From contig VHZZ01002033.1 of assembly GCA_009801015.1 (NCBI GenBank), positions 41,759 through 86,206 on the forward strand: 44,448 nucleotides of DNA. Direction: 5' to 3'. The notes below the pieces were generated by a model. The model had not been told where the DNA came from and made no database searches. It saw nothing but the letters and a program-made list of their open reading frames with translations. This document shows positions 1 to 12,194 of the stretch, piece after piece. Source of the DNA: Silene noctiflora (taxonomy: Eukaryota; Streptophyta; Magnoliopsida; Caryophyllales; Caryophyllaceae). Numbering within the stretch: the first letter of the stretch is position 1; every line of letters starts with the position of its first letter. The translations under genes and the position numbers were made by a program.

Positions 1-99
1 TCTCTTTCACTTTCGAATTCTAATTTCCTTATTTGCACTTGTTATCACCAATTTTGTTCGATTTTAGGTTTTCAATTAGATGTTTGATTTAATTTGCAG
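1..99 (+). other. 3' end of intron 1 of the PheRS beta gene
   Basis: This T-rich stretch ends in an AG acceptor at 98-99, immediately before the exon that opens with [15 protein letters not shown]. No start codon in frame with that exon gives the expected N-terminus (family proteins begin with about 20 residues including a VGRDRL-type motif). The window therefore starts inside the first intron, and the initiating exon and promoter are not visible. Confidence 0.8.
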
Positions 100-3000
100 T
101 GGATGCGGGGTTCGAAGATTTATGCTTCCGTTTCGGCATTGAGCTTGATGACATAGTGAGGATTTTATTCTTTATACATTCGTGTTGATTTTTTTTTTTG
201 ATTTTGAATTTAATATGAATTTCGGGGTTCCGTAGACGACGGAGAAGGCGATTATTAGGAAAGAGAAGCATTTAGATGATGATGTGTCTACTGATGANGA
301 AGAAATTATTTACAAAATTGAAGTGCCTGCTAATCGGTACTCGACTTATTTATTTGCTTAATAACTAGTCAGATTCATTGGTTGAGGTTGAGGTTTAATG
401 TATAATTTGAGCGGTATTTTGAGTATAATTGGTGAATTTATCTGGTAGGTATGATTTGCTTTGTCTAGAGGGGCTTGCACAAGCTCTACGGGTTTTTGAG
501 GGGCTTCAACAGATTCCGATATATACGCTTGCTGATGTTCATCGGGACTCCATGTTGAAAATGCATGTCAAACCGGAGGTATAATTCATAAGGTGTTTTT
601 TTAGGCTGGAGGACATCAATATTTTGAATGTCAAGGAGTTTAATTTTTTTTTTTTTTTTTTTTTGTAGACATCTTCAATTCGACCATTTGTTGTTTGCGC
701 TGTTTTAAGAGGTGTTAGTTTCGATGAAGCGAGATATAACAGCTTCATTGATCTTCAGGATAGGTTACATCAGAATATATGCCGGTACTAATCTTTGCTT
801 TTACTTGGTTCCTTCTTGTTTCTGCTTCTTGATCTTTCGCTTTCTTAGAGATCATTTACAAATGGACGGATAACTTGTTTATTTAGGTCTCATGAAAAAT
901 ATAAAGGGTTACTTCACCACCAGATCCTTTTGGCGTTGTCAGTAACTTGTTTATGTAGTCATAAAAATATAAAGGTTTGCACCCTTCGTCACCCCAACTT
1001 TTTCACTACCACCCGGCGACTAACTTGAATCATCCTTTCGGGTCGTCAATTTTTGTGAGTAAAAAAATGAGACTGTAGAGAGGATTGAAGACGCGATACT
1101 AAAATGAAGCAAGGTCCGCACAAACATAATTGTAAAGGGACGAAACTTAAAAGACAAAAATGAGATAACTGTCTATATGTGGGCTGTGAAGAAAGTTAAA
1201 TTGGATGAACAAGTGGGAAAAAATCTAGGGGCGAAGTTGATACAGAAGTAAAGTGTGGGAAAAGAATAAGATAAGACGGAATAAATTCAAATCCCACCAT
1301 CTGCATATATCTTTCCCTCCTCCACTCTCCCATCTCCTCACACCATATTTTATTCTATAAGAAATCGTTCATACAGCAGCACATTACCTGAATTGCTTAA
1401 TTTTGAATTCATTGAAATAAAGCAAAATGACACACTATAATGTATGTGCTTCGTAAATCAGTAAAAGTATTTGGCAGATGTGTTTTTTTTACTGCAATTT
1501 TCATTTTGGGTCATCCAAAATTAGTTTCGGTGTGTACATCAAACTTCCGTACACAATTATAGGCAAGAGCCTATGCAACATCTACACCTTGATAATGCTG
1601 TTGTTCTATATAGTACGTAGGATGTTTTATGTTCTGTTAAATAAGATTGTTTTCTGAGCAAAAGAATTTATCTTCTTATTACAGCCGAAGAACCTTGGTT
1701 GCTATAGGGACTCATGATTTGGATACTATTCAGGGCCCTTTCACTTACGAGGTATAAGTCAATTTATTTTCCTTCTTTCCTTTCACAGCTTGCTCTAGTA
1801 CGTAATGGAGAAGCACTTATTAGAATATGTGAGCTAGATACTAACCAAACACCATCATCTATGCTATATGGATACGAAATACATTTAGATCAGTTTAGCA
1901 ATGATTCACTGGAGGTTTGAGTGAATCAGGTAACGGAAGGATACATTGAGGGATTACTTAACTATCGACATTTTTCACTCATTTCTCTGTCTAAAAACCA
2001 ATTAAGCATATGCGCATAGTGCATTATATGAATATAAAGTTTACTGTACAACTTTTATGGTTGTCGATTCAACAACCAAAGTAATGGCGTTTCAGGCTAG
2101 ATATTTTGCTTCATGACCATTGTGTGTTCTTTGTTGTTTGTGATATTTTATGATATGTATTTAACTGTCTTTTCTGTCGCAGGCTTTGTCACCAGAGGAA
2201 ATAAATTTCGTGCCTTTGAAGCAGGTATTTATTTTTTCTCATTAGTTGTACGTTTCTCTTATATATATATGAGGAGTCTTGCTAAACTTGATTCTTGGTG
2301 TGTTCCTTGGTAATAAAAGTGTGTTTTATACGTCTTATATTTTAGGTTAAAAAATTCAGGGCTGATGAGCTGATGGAGTTCTACAAGGTTATTTATTCTT
2401 TCATTCTGTTTTCTCCTCAATATCAGCTGTTTTTCCCCTTCATGTTATTTTTAACCATTTGTTATTCTATGACAGTCGGACTTAAAGTTGAAGAAGTTCT
2501 TGCATATAATTGCGGACTCGCCAGTGTTCCCTGTCATATATGACTCTAAGAGGTATAATGTATTTATAGTACATGTTATATTGTTTTCTAAAATCATGTT
2601 TTTGCTCAAGATTTATCGGTGATTTTTATTTATTTGCCTTTCTATGTTTCTGACACTACAAAATGATTGATCTTTATCTGCAGAACCGTTTTGTCCTTGC
2701 CCCCAATTATAAATGGTGCACATTCAGCAATTTCTTTGAAGACAAAAAATGTTTTTATCGAATGTACAGCCACTGATTTGACGAAGGCCAAGATTGTTTT
2801 GAACACCATGGTTAGAGACTGCAAATTTGAATGTTTGTCTGCAGTTAATCTGACTTTTGGCTGATATCGTGCTCTTTTTTTTTTTTTTTTTTTTCCAGGT
2901 TACAATGTTTTCAGTCTACTGTGAAAAGAAATACGAAGTTGAACCAGTTGAAGTAGTTTATTCTGATGGCAAGTCCTATGTTTGCCCTGATCTGTCACTC

Positions 3001-6000
3001 TATGATGTAGATGTACCCCTGTCATATATAAATGACACGATTGGTGTCTCACTGGAGGCTGATGAGGTACTGAGATTGTTTCCTATCACGCTTGTTTTGT
3101 CCAGTGAATTTTTCTTTGTGAAACTTGAGATTGAGATATTGGTGCTTAAAATATTTTTGACTTCTTTCTAGATAACATGAGTGTGTATCTGAAAATGGTC
3201 TATTGTTATTCTTGTATAATTCTTTTTTTCTTTGATGATGCTGTATGATTTGTATGAATATGGAAAGGTCTGCCAGGTTATGAAAAACCCAATACCGAAG
3301 CTAAATACCCTGCATTGTGATGATGTTGACTGTGTTGTCAGATAATTTATTGCCTTGCTCTTTTTACAGTGCAAATGATGTTAAATAAATAAATCATCGG
3401 TTTTTCTAACGTGTGCCTTAAGGGCACACATTAATAAGCCTAATAAGGAAAAATTTATAAGAGATTCTCATTAATTATGGTAAAACTAAGTTTATAATTG
3501 CACTTTTGTTGAAAGTCTCTTGCAATCTTTCCCTATTAGGCTTATTAATGTGTGGCTTTAGGGCACACGTTAGAAAAACCGATAAAACATACCTGCAAGC
3601 TTGGTATTATAATATTCAATTCATAGATCAGTATTTGTCTAAGTGGCACTTTGCAAGCTTGGCATTATAATATTTATTGAGATAGTTGCTTAAAAAGCTT
3701 CAGACCTTCTCAGCAGTTTTGATGATGAGATATTAAGTTTTGGGAGAATGTTTGTACGTTAGTGGTGTGGTCAAGTATCTGGAGGGGAGCCTGTCTGTTA
3801 AGGATTTTATTTAAGAAACTGTAGCTTCACCAATATCCTAAGATTGGTGACGCATTGTCATACAAGTATGTGACTATGGGGCATGAGGTAAGGTCAAGTG
3901 TTTGTGTGGGAAAGGTTTTTGTACCATAATGTTATAAGTGAATTACTGTGAGAACTGAAGATGGAGTTTAGTGGTTTATACATATTCCCTCCTAGTGTCA
4001 TACTGTGTCTAGTGATTGAATACAATCTCCTGCATTTTGTGGCATATTCATAAAAAACAATGATTGGTGAAAGCACGAGAAGGTTATTAGGTTCCAAACT
4101 AATTGCTGTTAAAAAATTGAGATTTAGCCGTGTAGAAACTCATTTATAGGCAAATTGCTTTCATGAAGGAGTTCTATCTGCTTTCGTTAGTTGAAGTTAA
4201 GTAATTTCTGTTATGTTCTTTCCTTCTACTACATAGCTCTGCCGTCTTGTGCTTCACCCAAATGGGTACTTGTCTCTTCTTTTTGTAGATTGGATTTCCC
4301 ACATTAGTTTGAAAACATAATTATCCTCGAAAGTGGTAATTAAACCCCTTTACTCTCATGAATTGTGAAATCTAACCCCTTAACTTTAATTGGAGTAATT
4401 GACCCCCTTAACTTTTCCAAAATGTGAATTGAACCCTTTTGTTTTTTCCGGCCAATATCTCACCGGAATTTCATTTTCTCGCCTTTAGTAGTCTTTAAGT
4501 ACTGTATAATAATACACTACATATATTCACACAGAGCTACTTTACTAATTACCACTATTTTAACATTCTCTCCTCCAATTATTTTACCCATTTTGCCAGA
4601 CACATACCTTATGACTCCTTATTTAGCAATTCCTCAGTACATCCACTCATTTGATTGATGTTTAATGCCAGCTTCTGGGAATTTAATCAAAAGAAGAGTC
4701 ACTTGCTAAATTTGTTTGAGGTATAGCATGTAGGCATGGAGTTTGACAGAGACATGAAGTTTGCTAAGAATTGGAATTTTATAAATGTAATTTTGAGAAG
4801 ACAACTAGTGTTGATGTATAATTCATTAATAATTTTTTATTTTCCTTGTATAAGTGGGGAAACTATGTTGTTTTATACGTATGTCGACTCGTGTATTTTT
4901 TCAATATTTAGGATTAAAAACTCATACATATAATGAGATATTGACGAGAAAATGAAATTCCGGTGAGATATTGGCCGGAAAAAACAAATTTTGGAAAAGG
5001 TAAGGGGGTTAATTACTTGGTGTTTAATCACCACTTTCACTCAGAGTTATCCATCTCTCAGTTTGTATATGCGCATCACTCCTTTGGTTTCCCTTGATTA
5101 ATATTATTTGTTTTAATTTATTTTGATTATGCTCAGGAATACTTTTTGCTTTGATATGCATCTCTTCACCTTTATTATTCCTATTCTTGTTGCTCCTTTT
5201 ATCATTATTGAGTTCTTACATTTGCATTTTTTTGGTTTTAATTTTTCTGTTAATGTCTTTAACAACACTATATTAAATGAATAAGGAGCGCTTACCTCAT
5301 CTTTTTTTGGACAACAGGTTACACATTTGTTGAAGAAGATGCAATTGCACGCCAAGAAGTCTGATCTGGTTGATAACCAGTGCAATGTCAGTGTTTCTGT
5401 CCCACCTACTCGAAGTGATATTCTTCATCCTTGTGACGTGATGGAGGTACCCCTATCTCAAAACTGCTTATTAAGATGCTCATGGGTTTTGAGGTAAACA
5501 ATGACAATTTTCTTCTATGGATTCTTATAGGATGTTGCTATTGCATTCGGATACAATGAAATTCCCAAGAGAATGCCTGCAACGATGCCTGAACCAGTAA
5601 AGCCCCTGCCGTTGAATGAACTTACGGATCTCATTAGATCTGAGGTAAACTTGCATAAAGTTTCTGATGTATTTTCTATATTAAAATCAATCTAAGTGCC
5701 GCAATCTGTGGCTGTGTAGTATTCTCCCATGGGATTGATAATTGTCAAGTGATCTCATTTTAGATATTGAGGGAACATAGATGGTGCACATATAAATAAG
5801 AGTTTCTCAATGTTCTCTTAGATATGGCTGTCTATTGTTCTAATGCTTTGAAATTGAAACACACATAACTGGTTAGGGATTGGGGTCAGCAAAACACTTG
5901 AGGGAGAGAGTAACAGTTCATTGTTTGTCCGATGTTTTGGAAACCCTTATCTCTCTAAGGGATTCCCGTTTACATGTTTTACCCCCCTAATATGCCATGA

Positions 6001-9000
6001 CTGGGACAGAATATTCAATCTAGATAATACTTTCGTATGCTTTAAACTTTCAACAGTCTTCTTCGCATCCTTCTATTTTCTTTTCACTTCTCTTTTTTTC
6101 CATCTAGTAAGCTTTTTGTGCTCTAATTACCAAGTTATCTTAAATATTCCCATATAATTATAAAATATGCAATCACTAACCCAGCTAATGTCATTAACCA
6201 TACTCACATAAATAACTCAATCATCGTCAACCTTCCCTCTTTTCCTTTATTTCCAACAATATCTAACCACCTCACATCTGTTGCTTCCTCGATCACTTTT
6301 GTTTTTCTGCATACTCTTATTGATTTTTCGTATGCGTTCATCTCAGATTGCAATGAGCGGGTTTACAGAGGTCTTGAACTGGATTTTGTGCTCTCGTAGA
6401 GACGATCCATCAGCTACAGTTATCATTGAAAATCCTCGTTCTGCTGATTGTGAGGTTTGTCTTTATTTCAAATGAATTGGTTTACAAATTTTTGTTAGGT
6501 AAGTGGAAGATGTTGGGTGAGAACTTAGTAAATGATCCTCTTAGGAGGCATTTTTATTAGTTCTTTGTAAAAATCACCCATTAGGTACAACTGTACGAGC
6601 GACTCTTTAGTTTGAAAAAGCATGAGGCACACCAAGGTGATGAGTGCTAGTGGTGACATAGCCCCAAGCGTGCACGATATGTAAAAGAGGTGCAAATTTT
6701 TTGCGAGCTAAACTGTATTCCAATATAAAATACTGTTCACCATATCCGTATTTGGATTTTGGAGAGTGATAACGAGGCAAAGGGAAGGGCAATCGAAGAA
6801 TTATATAAGAAAAAGAGTATCGAATTCACATGACAGGCGCTACGAGGCATTTTCCTTAGTGCATTACTGACCTTGAGCTTAAGTGTGCCCAAGTCACGCC
6901 TTTTATATTAATGTGGTTCTTTTAAAAGGGCGGTTAATATTGAGAACTATAAAGAAAGGCAGATTTTTTTTCAGCTGAGAGTCAGGGAATGAACGGAGCA
7001 ATTCGTCAAATCAGAACCCTTCCTTTGTTGCCCCTTTGAAACTTTTAGACTTTTTGTAGCCCATGGATGAAATTGGGAGTACTTTCTTTTAAGATTTGAT
7101 CATTTTATAAAGTATTTTGTTTTATTGTATTTCTCCTAAAAATAAGTTGATATACTGGATCATGATCACATCACATACTTTATTTCTAAGAAGGGTCAGA
7201 CTAGACTAGTCACTCAAATGATTTTATCACTTGCTGGGCCAAAAAACAAAGAAGTCTGTGAACAACATGATGCAAAGCCTTATCTTATGATACCACATTA
7301 TGTCCCTTATCACCATGTTATGCGGAATTACAGATCAAACTGGAATTTAAGTTGAGGTAGTAGATATAGTGGGGGGATGCAAATGTGGACTTCTCTTGTT
7401 TAGGTTACTCTATCACAGTTGCTTTATTTTCATTGAAGCCAGTCATTATTTGTGGTGTTTGGAGTATAATAGAATAGTTGGTCCACATGATTGTCGAGGC
7501 AGTTTTCAGTGTTGTTATTGGGACCAAGACACTGGGAATTTTTGTTAGCAAATCATTTTTATAATGTTGGCTGATCAATAATTCAAGATAGGTTAGCGAA
7601 AAGGATTAATGGATATGATATGTACTCATTGTAATGGTGTGTGGCTATTGAATGCCCCTTTTCTGGGGCTGTGGATTGGTATACACGCAGGGTGAAATTC
7701 TTTTGGATAGAATTTTGCATTGGGATAATGTTGTTGCTGGAAGCAAGGCTTTGTTTTAGTTTGTAAGAAAAAATAATTTTTTATTTGATTTGCTGGTCAA
7801 TTACACAAGATAGGTTAACGAGGAGGATTAGTTGTCATGTACAGAGTATCTGTTCAGGGTGTAATTCTGCTTAATCGAATTTGTTTAGTGCACCCAAATT
7901 TTAGGTGTCTGTAAAGGATTCATATGAAGGACGATTCCTGACGGGAAGGAAATATTAGGCAGCGCGGTGGTTCAAACACTTGAATGTTTTGAATTTGCAT
8001 CTTGAATTAGTATTAAGGCCACATCACAACAACGACATAAGTCTCTTGTTTTATTTATTTGCCAACATGTTCAAGACATGTGTTTTAGTTTTCACAAAAT
8101 TGTGTTCCAAGTGCATTATTTTGATTTTCCAACATCAGTTAGTGTCTGAAAAACTTCTTGTCCTTTTGGGTTGTCGCATGGTGGTCTAGTAAGGATATGT
8201 TGTACCTTAATTTGGTATACCTGTGTTTTGAGACCTTATTTTGCCGTGTGTTTTTATTTGACTTGCACTTGCATCTGTAGGTGGTTCGTAGCAGTCTTAT
8301 GCCAGGCATCCTAAAAGCAGTTGGGCACAACAAAGATCATAGAAAACCCATCAAGGTAATTGTTGCTCAAATACTTTTCAAATTCGAGCAAACTTGCAAG
8401 ATCCCTTTTTTTGATTTCTTGGGATTAGTCCTTCAGTTTGTATTCTTGTAAATCAAGATGATAAATTTTCTAAAACGAGAAAAGAGAATAATACGACAGA
8501 TAATTCTCATAAACATACCTAACGAGTAACTGAGTAAGAACTAAGAACTGATCAGTGTATCGAGGATGGTATTTGATAATGGAGGGAAGGAAACTGAAGG
8601 AGGAAGTAAATAGAATTAAAGGAAAGTGAATAAGCTTCAATTATCCTTCTAGATATTATCCTTTCAGATCTTTCCTAGTATTTGAGTTTACTGAACAGAG
8701 AGAATATATATTTTCCTTCTTTCTTCCAGCCGGATATGTAACATGGATTCCTTTTACCCTGTAAAGTATCCGGGCTTAGGTATTTTTCTGGTGACAGGGT
8801 TTCTACTAGTTAGAGCTGCTTACTGGACCTCCTGCTGTATGCTTGATTTTGACTGGTTTGTGATTGTTTCTTGTTTAGGTTTTTGAAGCTGGTGATGTAG
8901 TGATTCTAAGTGATACAAATGATGTTGGTGCTGTGAACCACCGTCAACTTGCAGCTCTTCATTGTGGTGCTAGCTCTGGTTTTGAGGTATGCGTGTTTTA

Positions 9001-10146
9001 CTCAATACCTGTCTTTGTTTCCGTTCATAACCATCCATGGGATTATGAAAAGCAATGCTGATGTAATCTTTCTCTATTTATCTCTGCAGATTATACATTC
9101 CCTCGTTGATAGAGTCATGGAGGTTGTTGGTACTCCTTTTGTAACAACAGGCGATAACTCAGGCTACTATATACAGCGTGCCGATGTAAGCCTAGTGTAT
9201 AGCTGCAGTTTAGCTTTCTGAATTTTTGGATGTTAGTTCTGACTCTTTTCTATGTGGTTTCTGAAGAATCCCGAGTTTCTTTCTGGAAGACAAGCCAGTA
9301 TTATTTACAAAGGTCAACACATAGGCACTTTTGGCATAGTGCACCCTGAGGTATCTTCTAACTGTAACAAGCTATGATGCTAATCTCATAGATCTTTGTG
9401 TTAAGCCTTTTGTTTTTATTTGTGCCATTGAGGCCATCTTTTTGTAAAGTTTGATAAGACACAGGCTCCCCTTGAATGAACTAAAAATCTTCAAGTACTT
9501 GTTCAAAGATGTTTCAACTTGGCCGTTCTGCTGATAGCAGTAGTCAAACAAAATGTAGAGAGCTGCTGCGTTTAAGATGTTTCTTTTATGCTCATGCTCT
9601 TAGAAAAGGGAGTCGTTCTGCTAAAGTGCGATAATGTGAAATATTGTTGGGTTCCTATTGCTATATGGTCATGTTGTTGTATTGGAGTTAATTAATGATC
9701 GTATAGTTCAGGTCTAGCTCTCGACTCTCACCTGACCTTTCGTCTATTAATAGCAGTTCTCCATTTGTCTACAAGTTGTAGGTGTCACCCTCTTGTGTTC
9801 TCTTGTTAACATCATCTATTACTTGTCATATAATATTTTTAATGTGTGAAATATTGCTGCTGTATGTAAGAGTATTGTGTTCTGTTATAACATGCTCCAT
9901 GGCAACATTGACATGTTTCGGTTGTTGTAAAGGTGGATTTAGAGATTTATGTCAAAATTAGTACTCTGCTCCATACAGATGTGCGTGGCTTAATGGAGTG
10001 TTTTTTGCTGTATCGACATGTTCCATGCTGACAATGATAGGTATTTTCATAATAAATCCATGTTTATGTATTTTCAGGTCTTGAACAAGTTTGACATTCC
10101 AGATCCTTGCTCCTACATGGAATTAAACATTGAAAGCTTCTTATAG
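100..10146 (+). CDS. FARSB: Phenylalanine--tRNA ligase beta subunit, cytoplasmic (5' partial, 18 exons in window)
   Basis: This is the beta chain of the cytosolic alpha2beta2 enzyme that charges tRNA-Phe. Exons: 100-155, 236-336, 449-578, 669-784, 1685-1751, 2183-2224, 2346-2387, 2476-2552, 2684-2810, 2899-3066, 5318-5446, 5531-5644, 6347-6454, 8281-8355, 8879-8986, 9090-9185, 9267-9350, 10078-10146. All join in frame and give 568 residues ending at TAG. The family has about 590, so roughly 20 N-terminal residues lie in an exon left of base 1. Recognisable blocks are [10 protein letters not shown] and [20 protein letters not shown] at the N-terminus, the B3/4 editing-type region (exons at 669-2810), the B5 region with [20 protein letters not shown] (5318-5644), and the synthetase-like core ending [26 protein letters not shown]. 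The beta core is structural and lacks its own active site in this family. Base 298 is n, so one acidic residue in the linker after HLDDD is undetermined. Introns 785-1684 and 9351-10077 hold nothing I recognise. Confidence 0.95.
3396..3583. mobile_element. MITE-like element with ~50-bp terminal inverted repeats
   Basis: The left end, beginning ATCGGTTTTTCTAACG, is mirrored by the right end, ...CGTTAGAAAAACCGAT. The mirror continues inward for about 50 bp with few mismatches and ends near the CCTAATA/TATTAGG pair. Each arm also contains its own small palindrome (GTGTGCC...GGCACAC). The core of about 85 bp has no coding capacity. The element sits in the 2.25-kb intron 3067-5317 of the PheRS beta gene. 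I could not settle a target-site duplication, so the superfamily is open. It is clearly a short non-autonomous inverted-repeat element. Confidence 0.8.
4330..5038. mobile_element. Terminal-inverted-repeat element, ~710 bp
   Basis: The left segment starts AAAGTGGTAATTAAAC. It contains the blocks AACCCCTTTACTC, GACCCCCTTAACTTTTCC and TTTTTTCCGGCCAATATC, then CACCGGAATTTCATTTTCTCG, which ends near 4481. The same blocks recur in reverse complement from about 4943 to 5038, finishing GTTTAATCACCACTTT. The arms are about 100-150 bp and unequal: the left arm carries an extra duplicated CCCCTTAACTTT block. The interior, including a 65-codon open frame at 4736-4933, resembles no protein I know. The element shares the PheRS beta intron 3067-5317 with the MITE at 3396. 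No clear target duplication was found. Confidence 0.7.
6455..8280 (+). other. Large intron 13 of PheRS beta with a diverged direct repeat
   Basis: This 1.8-kb intron separates the exons encoding ADCE and VVRSSLMPG. Two related segments lie about 220 bp apart. GCTGATCAATAATTCAAGAT near 7569 matches GCTGGTCAATTACACAAGAT near 7791. A GGGTGAAATTCT block near 7690 matches GGGTGTAATTCT near 7857. This suggests an old tandem duplication spanning roughly 7540-7900. The stretch 6610-6900 is a looser mix of GAGGCA/GCACACC-like words of a kind common in plant repeats. No open frame here looks coding. Confidence 0.5.
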
Positions 10147-12194
10147 GTGACAGCTTCTTTTGAATTAGTTCATTGATATTTTGGTCATCTCTAAATGCAG
10201 AGATTTGCATTAAAAACTTGATTGAATGAGAGCCAAGAATGTAGGTAGAGGCGGTGCCATATGAGCTTTTCACTGATGCCTACTGTTTTTGTGATATTGC
10301 TGCAGTTTATGAAAGAGGCTTTTACTGTGGTGGTAAAGTAAAAAGAAGAGCAAGAAAAATTAATTCCCAAAATGGAAAGTAGGTAGTTTAATCAGGGATG
10401 AAGGGAGTACTTAATATCAAACAATCGAAAAATATTGAGAGAAGTTTGTGAATGAAATTCTAGAGAGGCTGTCGAATAATTGTTAAAAATGTTCAAATAC
10501 TCGCTCTGATTCCATTCTTATTTCATTCTGAAAATCTGTAGTAAATCGGAATCTGTTAGTTGCAGGTTACTGTTTGTTTCAGCAAATTGATTGCAGCCAA
10601 TGTCCTTTGCAACGGTGTAATTTGTTCAAAGAGCTAATGGAATGAGAGATTGACGGACTGATTTTTTGTTGGCAAGTGGAAGGAATTTCCTGGCCCATCC
10701 TCCGGTTGCCTGCAATTCTGCATTTTATTAACAAATTTATCTTCAATTCGGGCTGTCAATGAAACGTACTGAAACTATCTTACACAGAGCATTCTTTTCG
10801 AAGCATTTATACAGTAGACCACCCCCCAGAAAAAAAATAACCAGGGTTTTTTTGATAGTGTAATGTTTTGATCCGCGAGCTGATTTTCTGTCATTGGGAT
10901 TCAGATGGTTATTGTGATTTGGCAGTTTTGCTGAGAAAAGTGCAAGTATTTGGAGTTAACTGCCCTTGTTTGCTATTAAGAGGTTTGGAATGTTTATCGA
11001 ATTAGCTAATGTTTTCAGATATCAACCGGACCTTGTACTTATGCTGGATGGGCTTCGATATTTAATGGAAGTGAATCTATGTTAATCCTGTGTTTGGATC
11101 TACGACTTCTGCTTGATCATTCTAAACCTCATGGATCCTTCCATCACCGCTATTGTTGACCTAGGCTTGATACCTGATTGTTGACATCTTAAGGTAGATT
11201 GATTGTTGACATCTTAAGGTAGATTTATTGAAGCCTACACGGCACCTTACTGAAATTACCAGTTATCTCGACAGGAATGAAAAAAATGTTGCACTGAATA
11301 AATAATGTCATGAAAGTTATATGGAAAAGTATTATTCCATAGTTTTCCAACGCTTAACTTGAGGCTGAATTCTCCAATGACTGAAATAAGTTCGTTGAAA
11401 TGAGCCCTACTCGATGATCTACCTAATGCTCGAGAGGGCATCATCTTTCATGTAAACTGATGGACACATGAACATATAATGGACAATTGTCGGCTGTTAG
11501 TAGTCATTGGTACTAGAAAACTGCCTCCCAATACATTGGCCAAATTGGAGAGTTTCAACGGTGGATTCCCCTGCTACACCCCGCTACATATCAACATGTA
11601 TGCAGTTGATTTTGTCGCTCGCTAATATGAATTCACCTCATTTATGGCAAATACACCCCAAGATATTCCTTGAATAATATCGAGTCCACAGACAACAAAC
11701 AGTTCAACCACAATGTAACAGCACGTGGTAGGTATAATATAAATGGAAGCTGTCATTGAGAAAATCAAAGAAATAAAACGGGAAATTTATCAGCATTCTT
11801 CCACTGCCGCGGTCACAAGAATTGCGCACTCCTGCAAGTGATGTGAAGAAAAAACTGGAGTCCAAATTGTATTTTGCTACACAAAGCTGCATCTTAAGTT
11901 CAAAAATGCTAGTTCTGATGAGTTTTGATCCTCATATAACCATCAATTTAGTCCCAACTACACCCTAAGCAACTAATAAGTGTAATCTGACTACGTTTCA
12001 AGGTCAAAACCTACATAAAGATTACCTGAAAGACGTAGTAATCTCAACGGTTGTTCATAGTTCATACACCTTCAATATACGCGCTTATTTCACTTGGAAA
12101 TGGAAATTGAAGCAACAAACCCATAACAAATGGTTGTATGAGTCATATGGGCGGCCAGGTGGGCCAGTAAATCGGATAGATCAATCATCAATGT
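10147..12194. other. Convergent intergenic spacer between PheRS beta and the CCDC47-like gene
   Basis: The left part should hold the PheRS beta 3' UTR and the right part the 3' UTR of the minus-strand CCDC47-like gene. I see no open frame with a recognisable product on either strand. The one clear structure is a 25-bp perfect tandem duplication at 11176-11225. No polyadenylation hexamer sits at a convincing distance from either stop codon. Confidence 0.6.
11176..11225. repeat. Perfect 2 x 25-bp tandem duplication
   Basis: The 25-bp unit beginning GATTGTTGACATCTTAAGG occurs twice head to tail with no mismatch, at 11176-11200 and 11201-11225. It lies in the spacer between two convergent genes. 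The lack of mismatch points to a recent slippage or duplication event. Confidence 0.9.

Noticed and set aside
1714-1920. 68-codon plus-strand frame at the PheRS beta exon ending FTYE
   Set aside because: It is read-through of the exon 1685-1751 into its intron in another frame. The conserved reading stops at the GT donor at 1752.
4736-4933. 65-codon open frame inside the 710-bp inverted-repeat element as a transposase remnant
   Set aside because: It has no transposase motif and is far too short. It is AT-rich and compatible with chance.
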